From contig UQYH01000076.1 of NCBI GenBank assembly GCA_900545185.1, positions 1-10,870 on the forward strand: 10,870 bases of DNA, in the 5' to 3' direction. Within the stretch, counting starts at the first letter, position 1; each line of letters starts with the position of its first letter. Source of the DNA: an uncultured Eubacteriales bacterium (lineage in GTDB: Bacteria; Bacillota; Clostridia; UBA1381; UBA9506). Below are positions 1 through 7,445 of this stretch, in pieces. The notes under the pieces were generated by a model. It searched no databases. It saw only the letters and a program-made list of their open reading frames with translations, and was not told the DNA's origin. The position numbers and the translations under genes are program-made.

Positions 1-320
1 CCGACGTGAGATAAATCACCGTAAAAGGCTAAATCCCCGGCTTGAGCGCTGCTCCAAGATATTCGGCTGCACTTTGCAATTTGCCCTTTCGTTCCGTGTC
101 CTATGCTTGACGCATTAAGCCCGGAATTGATAAAGCTCCAAGTAACAAACCCCGAACAGTCAAGTCCGAAAGGTCTTTTTGTCCCGGTTGTTTTACTGCC
201 TTCTGCCGATACTGTTTTCAGCTTGCCCCATTCTGAGTCCCAGCCGATAGCGGACGATTTACCGCCCCAAAAATAATTAACCTTGCCGACAAGCGAGCAA
301 GCCGCCTTTATAACTTTCTT
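1..320 (-). pseudogene. NlpC/P60 peptidase domain, in frame after the TGA, runs off the window
   Basis: Reading on past the TGA at 321-323 in the same frame gives 106 uninterrupted codons starting KKVIKAACSLVGK. Recognisable NlpC/P60 features are YFWGGKSSAIGWDSEWG, the catalytic cysteine motif GLDCSGFV (Cys codon at 156-158), GDLAFYGDLSHVG, and the catalytic histidine (codon at 6-8). These enzymes cut cell-wall peptide cross-links. The sequence looks well conserved apart from the stop. It is the C-terminal catalytic domain of the protein at 321-2081, separated by a single nonsense codon. No new start with a ribosome binding site is seen after the TGA, so it would be made only by readthrough or if the TGA is a sequencing error. 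The gene's true end is outside the window. Confidence 0.8.
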
Positions 321-2081
321 TCACTCCGCCGATAAACTGTCGGGAAAATTTTTCAAAATATCCTGTGCAGTTGCATCTGATATTGCGAGCGATTGTGTTG
401 CCGAGATTAAAACCTCGTCTTGTTCCAAAAGCGTATCGAGCGCTTCCTGCTGCTTGCGTGTAAAATTATACTGTGAAATCATATCCTCTTTTGTTTTCAC
501 CGTAATTGTGATATACACGATTTTTTCAGAGTTATCACCGCTTGCAACCGTTTCTGTGCGTGAGGTTATTTCGTGCATATCCCAAAACACATTTTTGAGC
601 TTTTGTTTTTTATCCTCCGTGATAACGACAACATCGAGGGCCGTATCATCTTCAACACCCGCAACCTTTGTTGCAAATATGGCGAGTACCAAGTCCCAAT
701 TTGCCTGTTCACCAATAATCTCACTACGGTCGGCGGCTGCGGCATTTTCTATGTCATCGAGCTTGTTTGAAAGCTCCATATTACACTCGGCAACGATAGC
801 TGAAATGGGAATACTGTCATTATCCGCTGCTTCATCGGAAATGAAGATACCGAAAGGGCTTGCGGCTATTGCCGCAACCACGATTACAACAATTAAAGCA
901 ACCAACAGTATCGCCCAGCCGCCGAGTGCGGCAAGTGCGGAAATAATGGCTTTGGTTGCTGCCGCTACCATTTGAGCGACTTTAACCGCAATTTTAACAG
1001 CCGCTTTTGCGGTTGCCTTTGCGGCTTGTGCAGATTTCTGAGCAACCTCTTTCGCTTGCTTGGCAGCTTGCCTTGCCGCTTTTTTCGTGATTTCCTTCTG
1101 CGTCTTTGCCGCCCGTTTTGCTGATTTAACAGCTTTTTTCTTTGCAGACTTGCCGACATAGGAATTACCCGTTTTCACGGCTTTGTTTGTGCCTTTCAAA
1201 AGGCTGTCTTTTGTCTTAACCGCCTTTTTTGTCCCGGTCGATACATTTCGGGTAACGGTATGAGCATTTTGCTTCGGCATTGTTTTTGCTCTCTCCGGTG
1301 TTTTTATGAGGTCGGACGGAGCTTTGCCGTGTGAGCGTATGTAGCTTTCCTTTGTTTTTGGCATAGATTTTGAGGGGAAAGAAGTATCAAGCATATTTTC
1401 TGAATTGACATTTGGTGTTGATCTATCACTCTTGATAAACTCCGTATTTGTTTTCGGCAAGTTTTCATTATGTATCGGCATATCCGAAGTATGATTTTGC
1501 CGAGCTGTCTTTTTAGCTTCAGCTTTTGTTTTTAGTTTTTCCGAAACATATTTTTTTCGCGCGTCCTTTATGGATTGCTCTTTGTTTTTTGGAGTGGTAG
1601 CAGAGGAAACAGCGGTGTTTTCTCTCATTTTTGGAGCATTTTCGGGTGCAGATGTTTTATGCTCCGCTTGTATGCTCTCTTTTGTTTTCGGAGCATTGTC
1701 AGGCTGCTTGGGTGTGTCCTGCACCTCTGAAATATCATTGTTTTGTAGTGTATCTGCATTTTGATTTTGCCTTATTTTCACTTGCTGACGGTGTTGTTTT
1801 ACCTTGTTTTCCGCAAAATGTTTACCTTTTTGGTAAACGGTATCAACGGCGGAATAGTAGGTGTTTTCAACCTGTTCGGTTGCTTCAACTTCGGCTCGCT
1901 GCGGCTGCTCCGACTGCCGTGTGTCAAGCTGCTTATCTCTGGTATTTTTGATAATCACATCTTTTGACACGGTTTTTATATCCTTGACTGCTTCTTTTGC
2001 AAAGCGGTCTGCGGCTTTCGGAGTATTCTGAACAGCCTTGGTGGTTGTTTTCGGCTTTGTCTTTATATCTTTTTCGCTCAA
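321..2081 (-). CDS. CD1108-family mobile element membrane protein, cut short by in-frame TGA
   Basis: In Tn1549/CTn-type elements this family supplies a membrane-anchored cell-wall hydrolase thought to open peptidoglycan for the conjugation channel. Residues 1-380 are lysine- and alanine-rich, probably disordered or coiled, with degenerate repeats such as PKTKES at 131-136 and 241-246. One hydrophobic segment at about 385-408 should span the membrane. Residues 410-586 form the linker region found before the peptidase domain, including a DMHEITSRTETV motif. The start is TTG at 2081, because a GGAGGTG site lies 7 bases upstream and the next Met is residue 151. Translation ends at TGA (321-323), but the same frame stays open to the window edge and encodes an NlpC/P60 domain. 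The ORF is therefore a truncated form of a longer protein. VirB4, the usual upstream neighbour, is absent. Family assignment is strong; function in this state is doubtful. Confidence 0.8.
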   Translation of the reverse strand: MSEKDIKTKPKTTTKAVQNTPKAADRFAKEAVKDIKTVSKDVIIKNTRDKQLDTRQSEQPQRAEVEATEQVENTYYSAVDTVYQKGKHFAENKVKQHRQQVKIRQNQNADTLQNNDISEVQDTPKQPDNAPKTKESIQAEHKTSAPENAPKMRENTAVSSATTPKNKEQSIKDARKKYVSEKLKTKAEAKKTARQNHTSDMPIHNENLPKTNTEFIKSDRSTPNVNSENMLDTSFPSKSMPKTKESYIRSHGKAPSDLIKTPERAKTMPKQNAHTVTRNVSTGTKKAVKTKDSLLKGTNKAVKTGNSYVGKSAKKKAVKSAKRAAKTQKEITKKAARQAAKQAKEVAQKSAQAAKATAKAAVKIAVKVAQMVAAATKAIISALAALGGWAILLVALIVVIVVAAIAASPFGIFISDEAADNDSIPISAIVAECNMELSNKLDDIENAAAADRSEIIGEQANWDLVLAIFATKVAGVEDDTALDVVVITEDKKQKLKNVFWDMHEITSRTETVASGDNSEKIVYITITVKTKEDMISQYNFTRKQQEALDTLLEQDEVLISATQSLAISDATAQDILKNFPDSLSAE

Positions 2082-2088
2082 AGTATAT

Positions 2089-2095
2089 CACCTCC
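2089..2095 (-). promoter_or_regulatory. Ribosome binding site fixing a TTG start
   Basis: GGAGGTG on the minus strand, 7 bases before TTG at 2081. It is a near-perfect Shine-Dalgarno match and decides the start of the CD1108-family protein, which has no ATG near this point. Confidence 0.8.
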
Positions 2096-2099
2096 GGCG

Positions 2100-2234
2100 T
2101 TATTTTTTACTCTTTTTATCCATATACATCTTCTCATCGGCACGACAGATTATATCGTCAATGCTTTTACTGTATTTTTCGTGGAATCTTGAATACGGAA
2201 GAAAAGATGAGAAAGAAAATTCTACATTATCGAA
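2100..2234 (-). pseudogene. C-terminal relic resembling a GGDEF (diguanylate cyclase) protein
   Basis: The minus strand encodes 44 codons ending in TAA at 2100-2102, including SIDDIICRADEKMYMDKK. The pattern of an acidic stretch, then RADEKMY, then a basic tail is typical of the last helix of GGDEF domains. The frame is closed upstream by adjacent TAG and TAA codons at 2235-2240, so only the tail remains and the GGDEF active-site motif is absent. Its stop lies 18 bases before the TTG start of the CD1108-family gene, in the same direction, so the two were probably once cotranscribed. It cannot make cyclic di-GMP. Another protein family ending in a similar helix is possible. Confidence 0.5.
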
Positions 2235-2241
2235 TTACTAC

Positions 2242-2406
2242 ATTTTCGGATTAACTACAAAAATAACACCTACAACCTGTGGATCAATAACATCAAATCA
2301 TACTCTATCCGTAAGAGGAATCAAGTTGTTGAAATATGGAGTTGATTTCGAAAATTACGAAAATTATAAAGTGCCGACAAATGCACAGGGCGGTGACAAA
2401 CAATGA
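2242..2406 (+). pseudogene. Tail of a lost gene overlapping res, perhaps type III Mod
   Basis: The plus frame ending in TGA at 2404-2406 overlaps the res start as ATGA, the usual sign of translational coupling to the preceding gene of an operon. The last codons read KLLKYGVDFENYENYKVP and onward and look like real protein, but the frame further left runs into sequence antisense to the GGDEF-like relic and the CD1108-family gene. Only about 55 codons are likely genuine. In type III systems Mod normally sits just before res, so this may be the end of mod. I do not recognise a diagnostic methyltransferase motif here, and a small accessory gene is equally possible. Confidence 0.4.
2342..2370 (+). 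promoter_or_regulatory. Possible promoter for res
   Basis: TTGATT (2342-2347), a 17-base spacer and TATAAA (2365-2370) resemble a sigma-A promoter ending 32 bases before the res start. It lies inside the tail of the truncated upstream frame, so it could be what keeps res expressed now that the operon start is gone. The region is AT-rich, so chance matches are easy. Confidence 0.3.
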
Positions 2407-5400
2407 AACTAAAATTTAAAAATCAACAATTTCAAGCCGATGCGGTGAATGCGGTTGCGGATTTATTCTCAGGACAGGAGAAAATGCAGTCAACCTTTGA
2501 AATTACGCAGGAACCGCAGCTCAGTTTGGTTGAAAATGAACTCGGAATCGGAAACGGAATACTCATATCCGATGAACAATTAAATAAAAATATGCACGAG
2601 GTGCAAAAGTGGAATAATCTTGCTCTGTCCGATGTTGTGGACGGCGTGCGTTCTTTCTGCATCGAAATGGAAACCGGTACGGGAAAAACCTATGTTTACA
2701 CCAAAACGGTTTTTGAGCTGCACAAACGTTATGGATTTACAAAGTTTATCGTTGTTGTGCCGTCTGTTGCCATTCGTGAGGGTGTGTATAAATCTCTTGA
2801 AACCACAAGGGAGCATTTCCTGAATCAATATGACAATGTGCCGTACCGATATTTTATATACAATTCCGCAAAACTTTCGGAAGTCAAGCAGTTTGCCACA
2901 AGCAGCAATATAGAGATTATGATAATCAATATCGACGCTTTCAAAAAGTCGGAAAATATCATCAATCAGGCACAGGACAAGCTGAACGGCGAAACGGCAA
3001 TGTCATACATACAAAACACAAATCCCGTTGTCATTATTGACGAGCCACAGTCGGTTGACAATACGCCGAAAGCAAAAGAGGCGATAAGCTCGCTCAATCC
3101 GCTTTGCGTGTTCAGATATTCCGCAACACACAAGGAAAAGATGAATTTGCTTTATCGTCTGACGCCTGTTGACGCCTATCAAATGGGGCTTGTAAAGCAG
3201 ATATGCGTTTCATCAAACACAGTGGCAAATGATTTTAATAAGCCGTATATAAAGCTTTTGTCGGTATCAAACGATAACGGATTCCGCGCGAAGCTTGAAA
3301 TTGATGTGCAAAATAAAGACGGCATTGTATCGAGAAAAACCGTAACCGTAAAGCCGAATGACGATTTATTTCTTATATCGGGCGAAAGAGAACTGTATGA
3401 GGGATACTCCGTTGCCGGAATAGACTGTACCCCCGAAAGTGAAATGGTGGAGTTTTCAAATACCGAGTTTGTAAAGCTTGGCAAGGCAATCGGCAGCATA
3501 GATGAGAATATAATCAAAGAAGCACAGATCAGAAGAACCATTCAGGCACATCTTGACAAGGAACTCCGATATACCGAAAAAGGTATCAAGGTGCTTTCAC
3601 TGTTCTTTATTGATGAGGTTAAAAAGTACAGAACGGCTGACGGCGAAAAGGGTATCTATGCCGAAATGTTTGAGAAGTGCTATAGTGAGCTTATGAATAT
3701 GCCCAAATATGCGGAGCTTAAAGCAAAGTTCGCTTTGGATGCGGCTAAGGTACATAACGGCTATTTTTCTCAGGATAAAAAAGGAACATTTAAAGATACA
3801 AAAGGCGATACCGTTGCCGATTACGATACATACAACACGATTATGAAGGATAAAGAGTGGCTTTTGAGCTTTGAATGTCCGCTCAGATTTATCTTCTCGC
3901 ACTCAGCTCTTAAAGAGGGCTGGGATAACCCAAATGTTTTTCAGGTTTGCACGCTTATTGAGCAGAAATCGACCTTCACCTGCCGTCAAAAAGTCGGCAG
4001 AGGTTTAAGACTTTGTGTAAATCAGGACGGAGAGAGAATAGAAGATAAAAACATTAACATTCTTCATGTTATGGCAAACGAATCATTCTCTGAATTTGCC
4101 GAAACATTGCAAAAAGAGATTGAAACCGAAACCGGCGTTAAATTCGGTGTGCTTCAGATTAGCCTTTTCTCCGGTATGAAATACGAAGAAAAAATCGTTA
4201 CCGAAAAGCAGGTTGATAATTCGGACGCACAGCTTATAATGAATTATCTGTCGGCTCACGGATTTGTCGATGACAGCGGAAAGCCCACCGAAACGGCAAA
4301 GAAAGCGGTTGTTGAGAAAACTATAGAGCTTCCCAAACAGCTTGAAACCGCAAAAGAGTCTATCGAAAAGGCTATAACGGAGAACACAGCCGTAAAAGCA
4401 GATGATATAATAGGAAAAACATATACGGAAACGGTAATTGTTGAAAAGGAAGTAAGTTATGACGACGCGCAGGAGCTTATGCAGCACTTTGAGGATAAAG
4501 GCTATGTGTCAAAGTCGGGCAAGATAAAGGACACGATGAAAAATGCGCTGCTCAGCGGTACTCTTGATTTGCCGAAAAAATTTGAGGCTGCCCGTAAACG
4601 CTTGGAAAGCGTTGTTAAGAAGGCTGATAATAAAGTGCCGGTCAGAGATGCGTCAAAAGAGGTTATTGTGCATCTTAAAAAGCAGGCAATGCTGTCGCCC
4701 GAATTTATGGAGTTATGGAACAAGATTAAACAGAAAACGGCTTACCGTGTGCAAATTGATACCGAAAAGCTTGTTGAAACTTGCGTGAAAGAGCTTAAAG
4801 CTATGGAACCGATTCCGAAAGCAAGGCCTGTTTCCAAAACCGCAAATATAAACATTCAGAATCCCGGTGTAACCTATACCGAAAGAGAAATGCGCGTGAT
4901 GGATTTGGAAGATACATATTCAAGCCTTCCGTATATTCTCGGCATTATCAGTGAAGAAACACTTATAAAGCGAGCAACCGTTGCGAGGATAATCATTGAG
5001 AGCGGTAGAGGCGGAGATTTTCTTAACAATCCGCAGGCGTTTTTGGAAAGATGCCTTGAAATCATAAAGAAAAACCGCCACGCTTTGGCAATAGACGGAA
5101 TTAAATATGTGAAGCTTGACGGGCAGGAGTATTACGCACAGGAGATTTTCGATTCGGAGGAGTTATCGGCAAATCTTGATAAAAATGCAGTTGCGGTAAA
5201 TCGCAGTGTGTATGACTATATAATTTATGACAGCTCCACAATAGAAAAACCGTTTGCAAAAGCACTTGATGACGATCCTGATGTTAAGATGTTCTTTAAG
5301 ATACCGGAGCGGTTCAAAATAGAAACGCCGATAGGCACATATAATCCCGATTGGGCTGTGTATTTGGAGCGTGACGGAGACAAAAAGATGTACTTCATAC

Positions 5401-5549
5401 TTGAAACAAAAGGAACGACCGACCTTTTCGGCTTGCGTACTCCCGAACAGCTAAAAATTCATTGCGGAACAGAGCATTTCAAGGCTCTTGAAAATGGGAC
5501 AGAGATGTATGTTGCAAAGAATTGGGGTAAATTTAAGGTTGAGCATTAA
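2403..5549 (+). CDS. Type III restriction endonuclease subunit Res
   Basis: Res is the DNA-translocating and cutting subunit of type III restriction-modification and normally needs Mod for site recognition. The 1048-residue protein has SF2 helicase motifs in order: Walker A TGTGKT (91-96), DEPQ box (213-216), SAT (240-242), SALKEGWDNP (501-510) and the arginine-finger motif RQKVGRGLR (528-536). A C-terminal PD-(D/E)XK nuclease follows, with PD at 982-983 and ETK with E1001 and K1003. All expected catalytic residues are present. It overlaps the preceding broken frame by ATGA and has only a weak site (GGCGGTGA) ahead of the start, suggesting translational coupling. No mod is visible in the window. 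A 66-residue segment is duplicated at 594-659 and 674-739, making the protein slightly longer than most relatives. The assignment is firm; activity without Mod is doubtful. Confidence 0.92.
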   Translation: MKLKFKNQQFQADAVNAVADLFSGQEKMQSTFEITQEPQLSLVENELGIGNGILISDEQLNKNMHEVQKWNNLALSDVVDGVRSFCIEMETGTGKTYVYTKTVFELHKRYGFTKFIVVVPSVAIREGVYKSLETTREHFLNQYDNVPYRYFIYNSAKLSEVKQFATSSNIEIMIINIDAFKKSENIINQAQDKLNGETAMSYIQNTNPVVIIDEPQSVDNTPKAKEAISSLNPLCVFRYSATHKEKMNLLYRLTPVDAYQMGLVKQICVSSNTVANDFNKPYIKLLSVSNDNGFRAKLEIDVQNKDGIVSRKTVTVKPNDDLFLISGERELYEGYSVAGIDCTPESEMVEFSNTEFVKLGKAIGSIDENIIKEAQIRRTIQAHLDKELRYTEKGIKVLSLFFIDEVKKYRTADGEKGIYAEMFEKCYSELMNMPKYAELKAKFALDAAKVHNGYFSQDKKGTFKDTKGDTVADYDTYNTIMKDKEWLLSFECPLRFIFSHSALKEGWDNPNVFQVCTLIEQKSTFTCRQKVGRGLRLCVNQDGERIEDKNINILHVMANESFSEFAETLQKEIETETGVKFGVLQISLFSGMKYEEKIVTEKQVDNSDAQLIMNYLSAHGFVDDSGKPTETAKKAVVEKTIELPKQLETAKESIEKAITENTAVKADDIIGKTYTETVIVEKEVSYDDAQELMQHFEDKGYVSKSGKIKDTMKNALLSGTLDLPKKFEAARKRLESVVKKADNKVPVRDASKEVIVHLKKQAMLSPEFMELWNKIKQKTAYRVQIDTEKLVETCVKELKAMEPIPKARPVSKTANINIQNPGVTYTEREMRVMDLEDTYSSLPYILGIISEETLIKRATVARIIIESGRGGDFLNNPQAFLERCLEIIKKNRHALAIDGIKYVKLDGQEYYAQEIFDSEELSANLDKNAVAVNRSVYDYIIYDSSTIEKPFAKALDDDPDVKMFFKIPERFKIETPIGTYNPDWAVYLERDGDKKMYFILETKGTTDLFGLRTPEQLKIHCGTEHFKALENGTEMYVAKNWGKFKVEH
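4182..4619 (+). repeat. Two-copy internal repeat in Res (80-residue period)
   Basis: Residues 594-659 and 674-739 of Res align without gaps at a spacing of exactly 80 residues. Matching landmarks are DAQLIMNYLSAHGFV with DAQELMQHFEDKGYV, DDSGKPTETAKKA with SKSGKIKDTMKNA, and IELPKQLETAKESIE with LDLPKKFEAARKRLE. The copies have diverged a good deal, so the duplication is old. It lies between the helicase core and the nuclease. Confidence 0.8.
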
Positions 5550-5572
5550 ACAAAGGAGATATATGGGCGGTA

Positions 5573-5749
5573 ATGGATCAAACGGTGATTATAGCGGTAA
5601 ATTCGGGTGTTGGCTTGCGGATGATAGGAAACACAGGGCAGTATGTTAAAGAGTTTGCCAATGCAATGAGGTTTGCAGATGAAATTGAGGCATACGAATA
5701 CATAGAAAGATACGGACTTGAAAAGATATCATCTGTGAGAAAATATTAA
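5573..5749 (+). CDS. Small protein of unknown function
   Basis: The frame gives 58 residues, beginning MDQTVIIAVNSGVG and ending YIERYGLEKISSVRKY, closed by TAA just before a terminator. The composition looks like real protein, with a hydrophobic strand first and then a charged helix (FADEIEAYEYIERYGLEK). I do not recognise the family; similar small ORFs occur in conjugative elements. The start is uncertain. The good AAAGGAG site at 5552-5558 is placed for the ATG at 5563, which opens a different frame ending at TAA (5647-5649). The ATG at 5573 is 14 bases from that site and has only a weak GGGCGG near it; ATG at 5621 is another option. A frameshift near the 5' end would explain this. It lies 23 bases after res and is probably cotranscribed with it. 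Confidence 0.45.
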   Translation: MDQTVIIAVNSGVGLRMIGNTGQYVKEFANAMRFADEIEAYEYIERYGLEKISSVRKY

Positions 5750-7442
5750 GTGTTATACTACAAAAGCGGCATAAAATTATTGCCGCTTTTTCTATTGCCT
5801 TTTTGTTGCATTTGGGTATGGATATGTACAAAGATTTATGGTATTGTTTGTTGTTGAATGCGAGGTGAAACAGGTTTATCACATTGACAACAAACGGAAC
5901 AGTTAACATAAACTCCCTGTCTGTATATCGAACCAAGTCATCACCGGCCATGAGCATACCGCCGGAAGTAAAAATACAGGCAGCCTGAAAAGCATATTCA
6001 TCCTCAGTCAGGGCTTCGTCCTCGGCAATCTGCCCGGCAGCGTCTATAACAATGGCCTTTTTTGAAATTTGAACCATGCAGTCGGGGTCGTTGAGCCAAA
6101 GTCGGTCGTTTTGCCAATTTCTATAAAAAATTTCTTTCGCCAAAACGGATATACAGTTCCACCTGCGCGCAACATCATTGCTGACGCGCATGGCATTTGC
6201 CACACCGATGCTGGGCCACATGGGCGCATTGCAGCCCAGAATAAAACCATCATCGCCAACAGCCTCGCAGATGGCTTTCATCATCAGCCGATACCCCTCC
6301 ACCGGTGTTTTTTGATTGTCATATCGGCAGCCGAAGGGCATTGCGCCCCATACGTTGGCATCCAGCTTAAAATAACGAACGCCCCATTCTTCCTTTATGA
6401 TACGGAAAATATTGGCTATGTATGTACGTGCGTTTGGGTTGGTTCCGTCCAGCATATACCATGGGGCGCGGCGCCAACCGCCGAAGGTCACCAGATTTGA
6501 AGCAAGGGGGGCGCCGTTTTCGTCTTTTATAAAAAAGTCGGGATGCTCCCGTAACAGTCTTGCGTTTTTTTCTGCAATAAAGGGAGCAATCCAAACGGCA
6601 GGCTCCAGTCCGCGGCTTTTAATCTGCTTACACAGCTTTTGTACATCGCCGAAGTCTTTGTCGAAAATCAGCCAGTCACCCATTTTATCCTGATAACCGT
6701 CATCTATCTGAACAAACCGCAGCTCCGACAGCGAGCGTTGCATCACGTCCATATTATCGGTAATGTTTTCGGCCGTAACCTTGGGTCCGAAGCAATACCA
6801 TGAACACCAGCCGCTTGGCCTTATTGCGGGGCGAGGCGGATGATTCTTTGCAAGCAAAGCGGCAAAACGTGTCAGAACATCATTTCTTTCGCCCTCTAAT
6901 ATGCAAAAATCCTCTAAAACCAATTCCGCACCGGGAGGAATCTCAATTCCGTACAGCCGCTGCATAATTTCGTATCGTTCATTGTTCCAGCAAATTTCAC
7001 CGCTGAAACGGTGCGACGAAACGAATCCCCACAATGTGACGGTTTTGTCACCAAAGAGCACCATGTTATAAACGGTTTGCATCCCCGCGTTTTGCGGCAA
7101 ATGATAATGACTGTTGTCTGCATATTGCGTAAGGCAGGAGAGGCAGCCGACTGTTCCCGTATATTGGCTTAACATACTGTAGCCCTCGCCGTAAACGGGG
7201 GTATCGGCATGAAACGGCATTTTGCCCGACAAAACCGTGATTTTGTCAAGACTTATGGCAGACGAGCCTGTGTTTTTTAAGATAAAATGATATTGGTTGT
7301 TGTGTTGTGTGACCTCCTGCTTATAAGCCTGCATAAAAGAACCTTCTTCAAATTCACAGATGTAATGAGCAGCATCGGTACACCGCATTTTTTTGGGGAG
7401 AACGGCGGCAAAAGGATTGCATTTTGCTGCATGCCTCATCAT
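5646..7442 (-). CDS. GH36 (clan D) alpha-galactosidase-like glycosidase, C-terminus lost
   Basis: GH36 enzymes release terminal alpha-galactose or alpha-GalNAc with retention. After an N-terminal beta-sandwich (about 30-195) the (beta/alpha)8 barrel shows GWCSWYCFG (211-219), FVQIDDGYQ (243-251), PAVWIAPFIAEK (281-292), YFKLDANVWG with nucleophile D361, and RVSNDVARRW with likely acid/base D423. There is no signal peptide, so it is probably cytoplasmic. Family-like sequence ends at about residue 512-520 (near 5885-5905). The remaining 80 or so residues are cysteine- and isoleucine-rich, antisense to the small ORF and its terminator, and look foreign, so the C-terminal beta domain is missing. 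The start ATG at 7442 is 3 bases after the GH89 stop, without a clear ribosome binding site, so translation is probably coupled. A later Met (residue 37) has a GAAGAAGG site and could be an alternative. Substrate choice within GH36 cannot be told. Confidence 0.8.
   Translation of the reverse strand: MMRHAAKCNPFAAVLPKKMRCTDAAHYICEFEEGSFMQAYKQEVTQHNNQYHFILKNTGSSAISLDKITVLSGKMPFHADTPVYGEGYSMLSQYTGTVGCLSCLTQYADNSHYHLPQNAGMQTVYNMVLFGDKTVTLWGFVSSHRFSGEICWNNERYEIMQRLYGIEIPPGAELVLEDFCILEGERNDVLTRFAALLAKNHPPRPAIRPSGWCSWYCFGPKVTAENITDNMDVMQRSLSELRFVQIDDGYQDKMGDWLIFDKDFGDVQKLCKQIKSRGLEPAVWIAPFIAEKNARLLREHPDFFIKDENGAPLASNLVTFGGWRRAPWYMLDGTNPNARTYIANIFRIIKEEWGVRYFKLDANVWGAMPFGCRYDNQKTPVEGYRLMMKAICEAVGDDGFILGCNAPMWPSIGVANAMRVSNDVARRWNCISVLAKEIFYRNWQNDRLWLNDPDCMVQISKKAIVIDAAGQIAEDEALTEDEYAFQAACIFTSGGMLMAGDDLVRYTDREFMLTVPFVVNVINLFHLAFNNKQYHKSLYISIPKCNKKAIEKAAIILCRFCSITLNIFSQMISFQVRIFLCIRMPQFHLQTSLHWQTL
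5762..5793 (+). terminator. Rho-independent terminator after res and the small ORF
   Basis: A perfect 10-base stem, AAAAGCGGCA (5762-5771) with TGCCGCTTTT (5781-5790), has a 9-base loop and is followed by further Ts. It starts 12 bases after the small ORF's stop. The A-tract on the left could make it work in reverse as well, for transcripts running out of the truncated GH36 gene. Confidence 0.85.
5846..5895. repeat. Imperfect inverted repeat at the mobile-element/GH36 junction
   Basis: GTTTGTTGTTGAATG (5846-5860) and CATTGACAACAAAC (5882-5895) are inverted copies that differ at only one or two positions, separated by 21 bases. They lie where the GH36 reading frame stops resembling its family. 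They could be recombinase arm or core sites, an element end, or simply a hairpin. The role is inferred from position only. Confidence 0.5.
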
Positions 7443-7445
7443 TTG

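Larger units (their letters stand above)
1..5880. mobile_element. Decayed integrative conjugative element segment
   Basis: This stretch holds a CD1108-family conjugative-element protein, a type III restriction subunit as likely cargo, and fragments of other genes, with orientation changes and broken ends. The right boundary is set where the GH36 gene entering from the right loses family-like sequence (about 5880-5905). The left end lies outside the window. No integrase, relaxase, VirB4 or excisionase is visible, so the element cannot be called mobile from this window. The boundary could also come from a later rearrangement or an assembly join. That the left part is mobile DNA rests on the CD1108 protein; the exact right end is inference. 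Confidence 0.6.

Noticed and set aside
270..323. Selenocysteine insertion at the TGA in the NlpC/P60 gene
   Set aside because: No clear SECIS-like hairpin is seen just after it, and the family does not have a cysteine at this place.
283..975. 230-codon plus-strand ORF
   Set aside because: It is antisense to the alanine- and lysine-rich part of the CD1108-family gene, and its serine/alanine-rich composition is what that antisense would give. It has no ribosome binding site.
2403..5549. Helicase of a BREX, DISARM or similar defence system
   Set aside because: The order of SF2 motifs with a C-terminal PD-(D/E)XK nuclease fits type III Res, and no partner genes of those systems are present.
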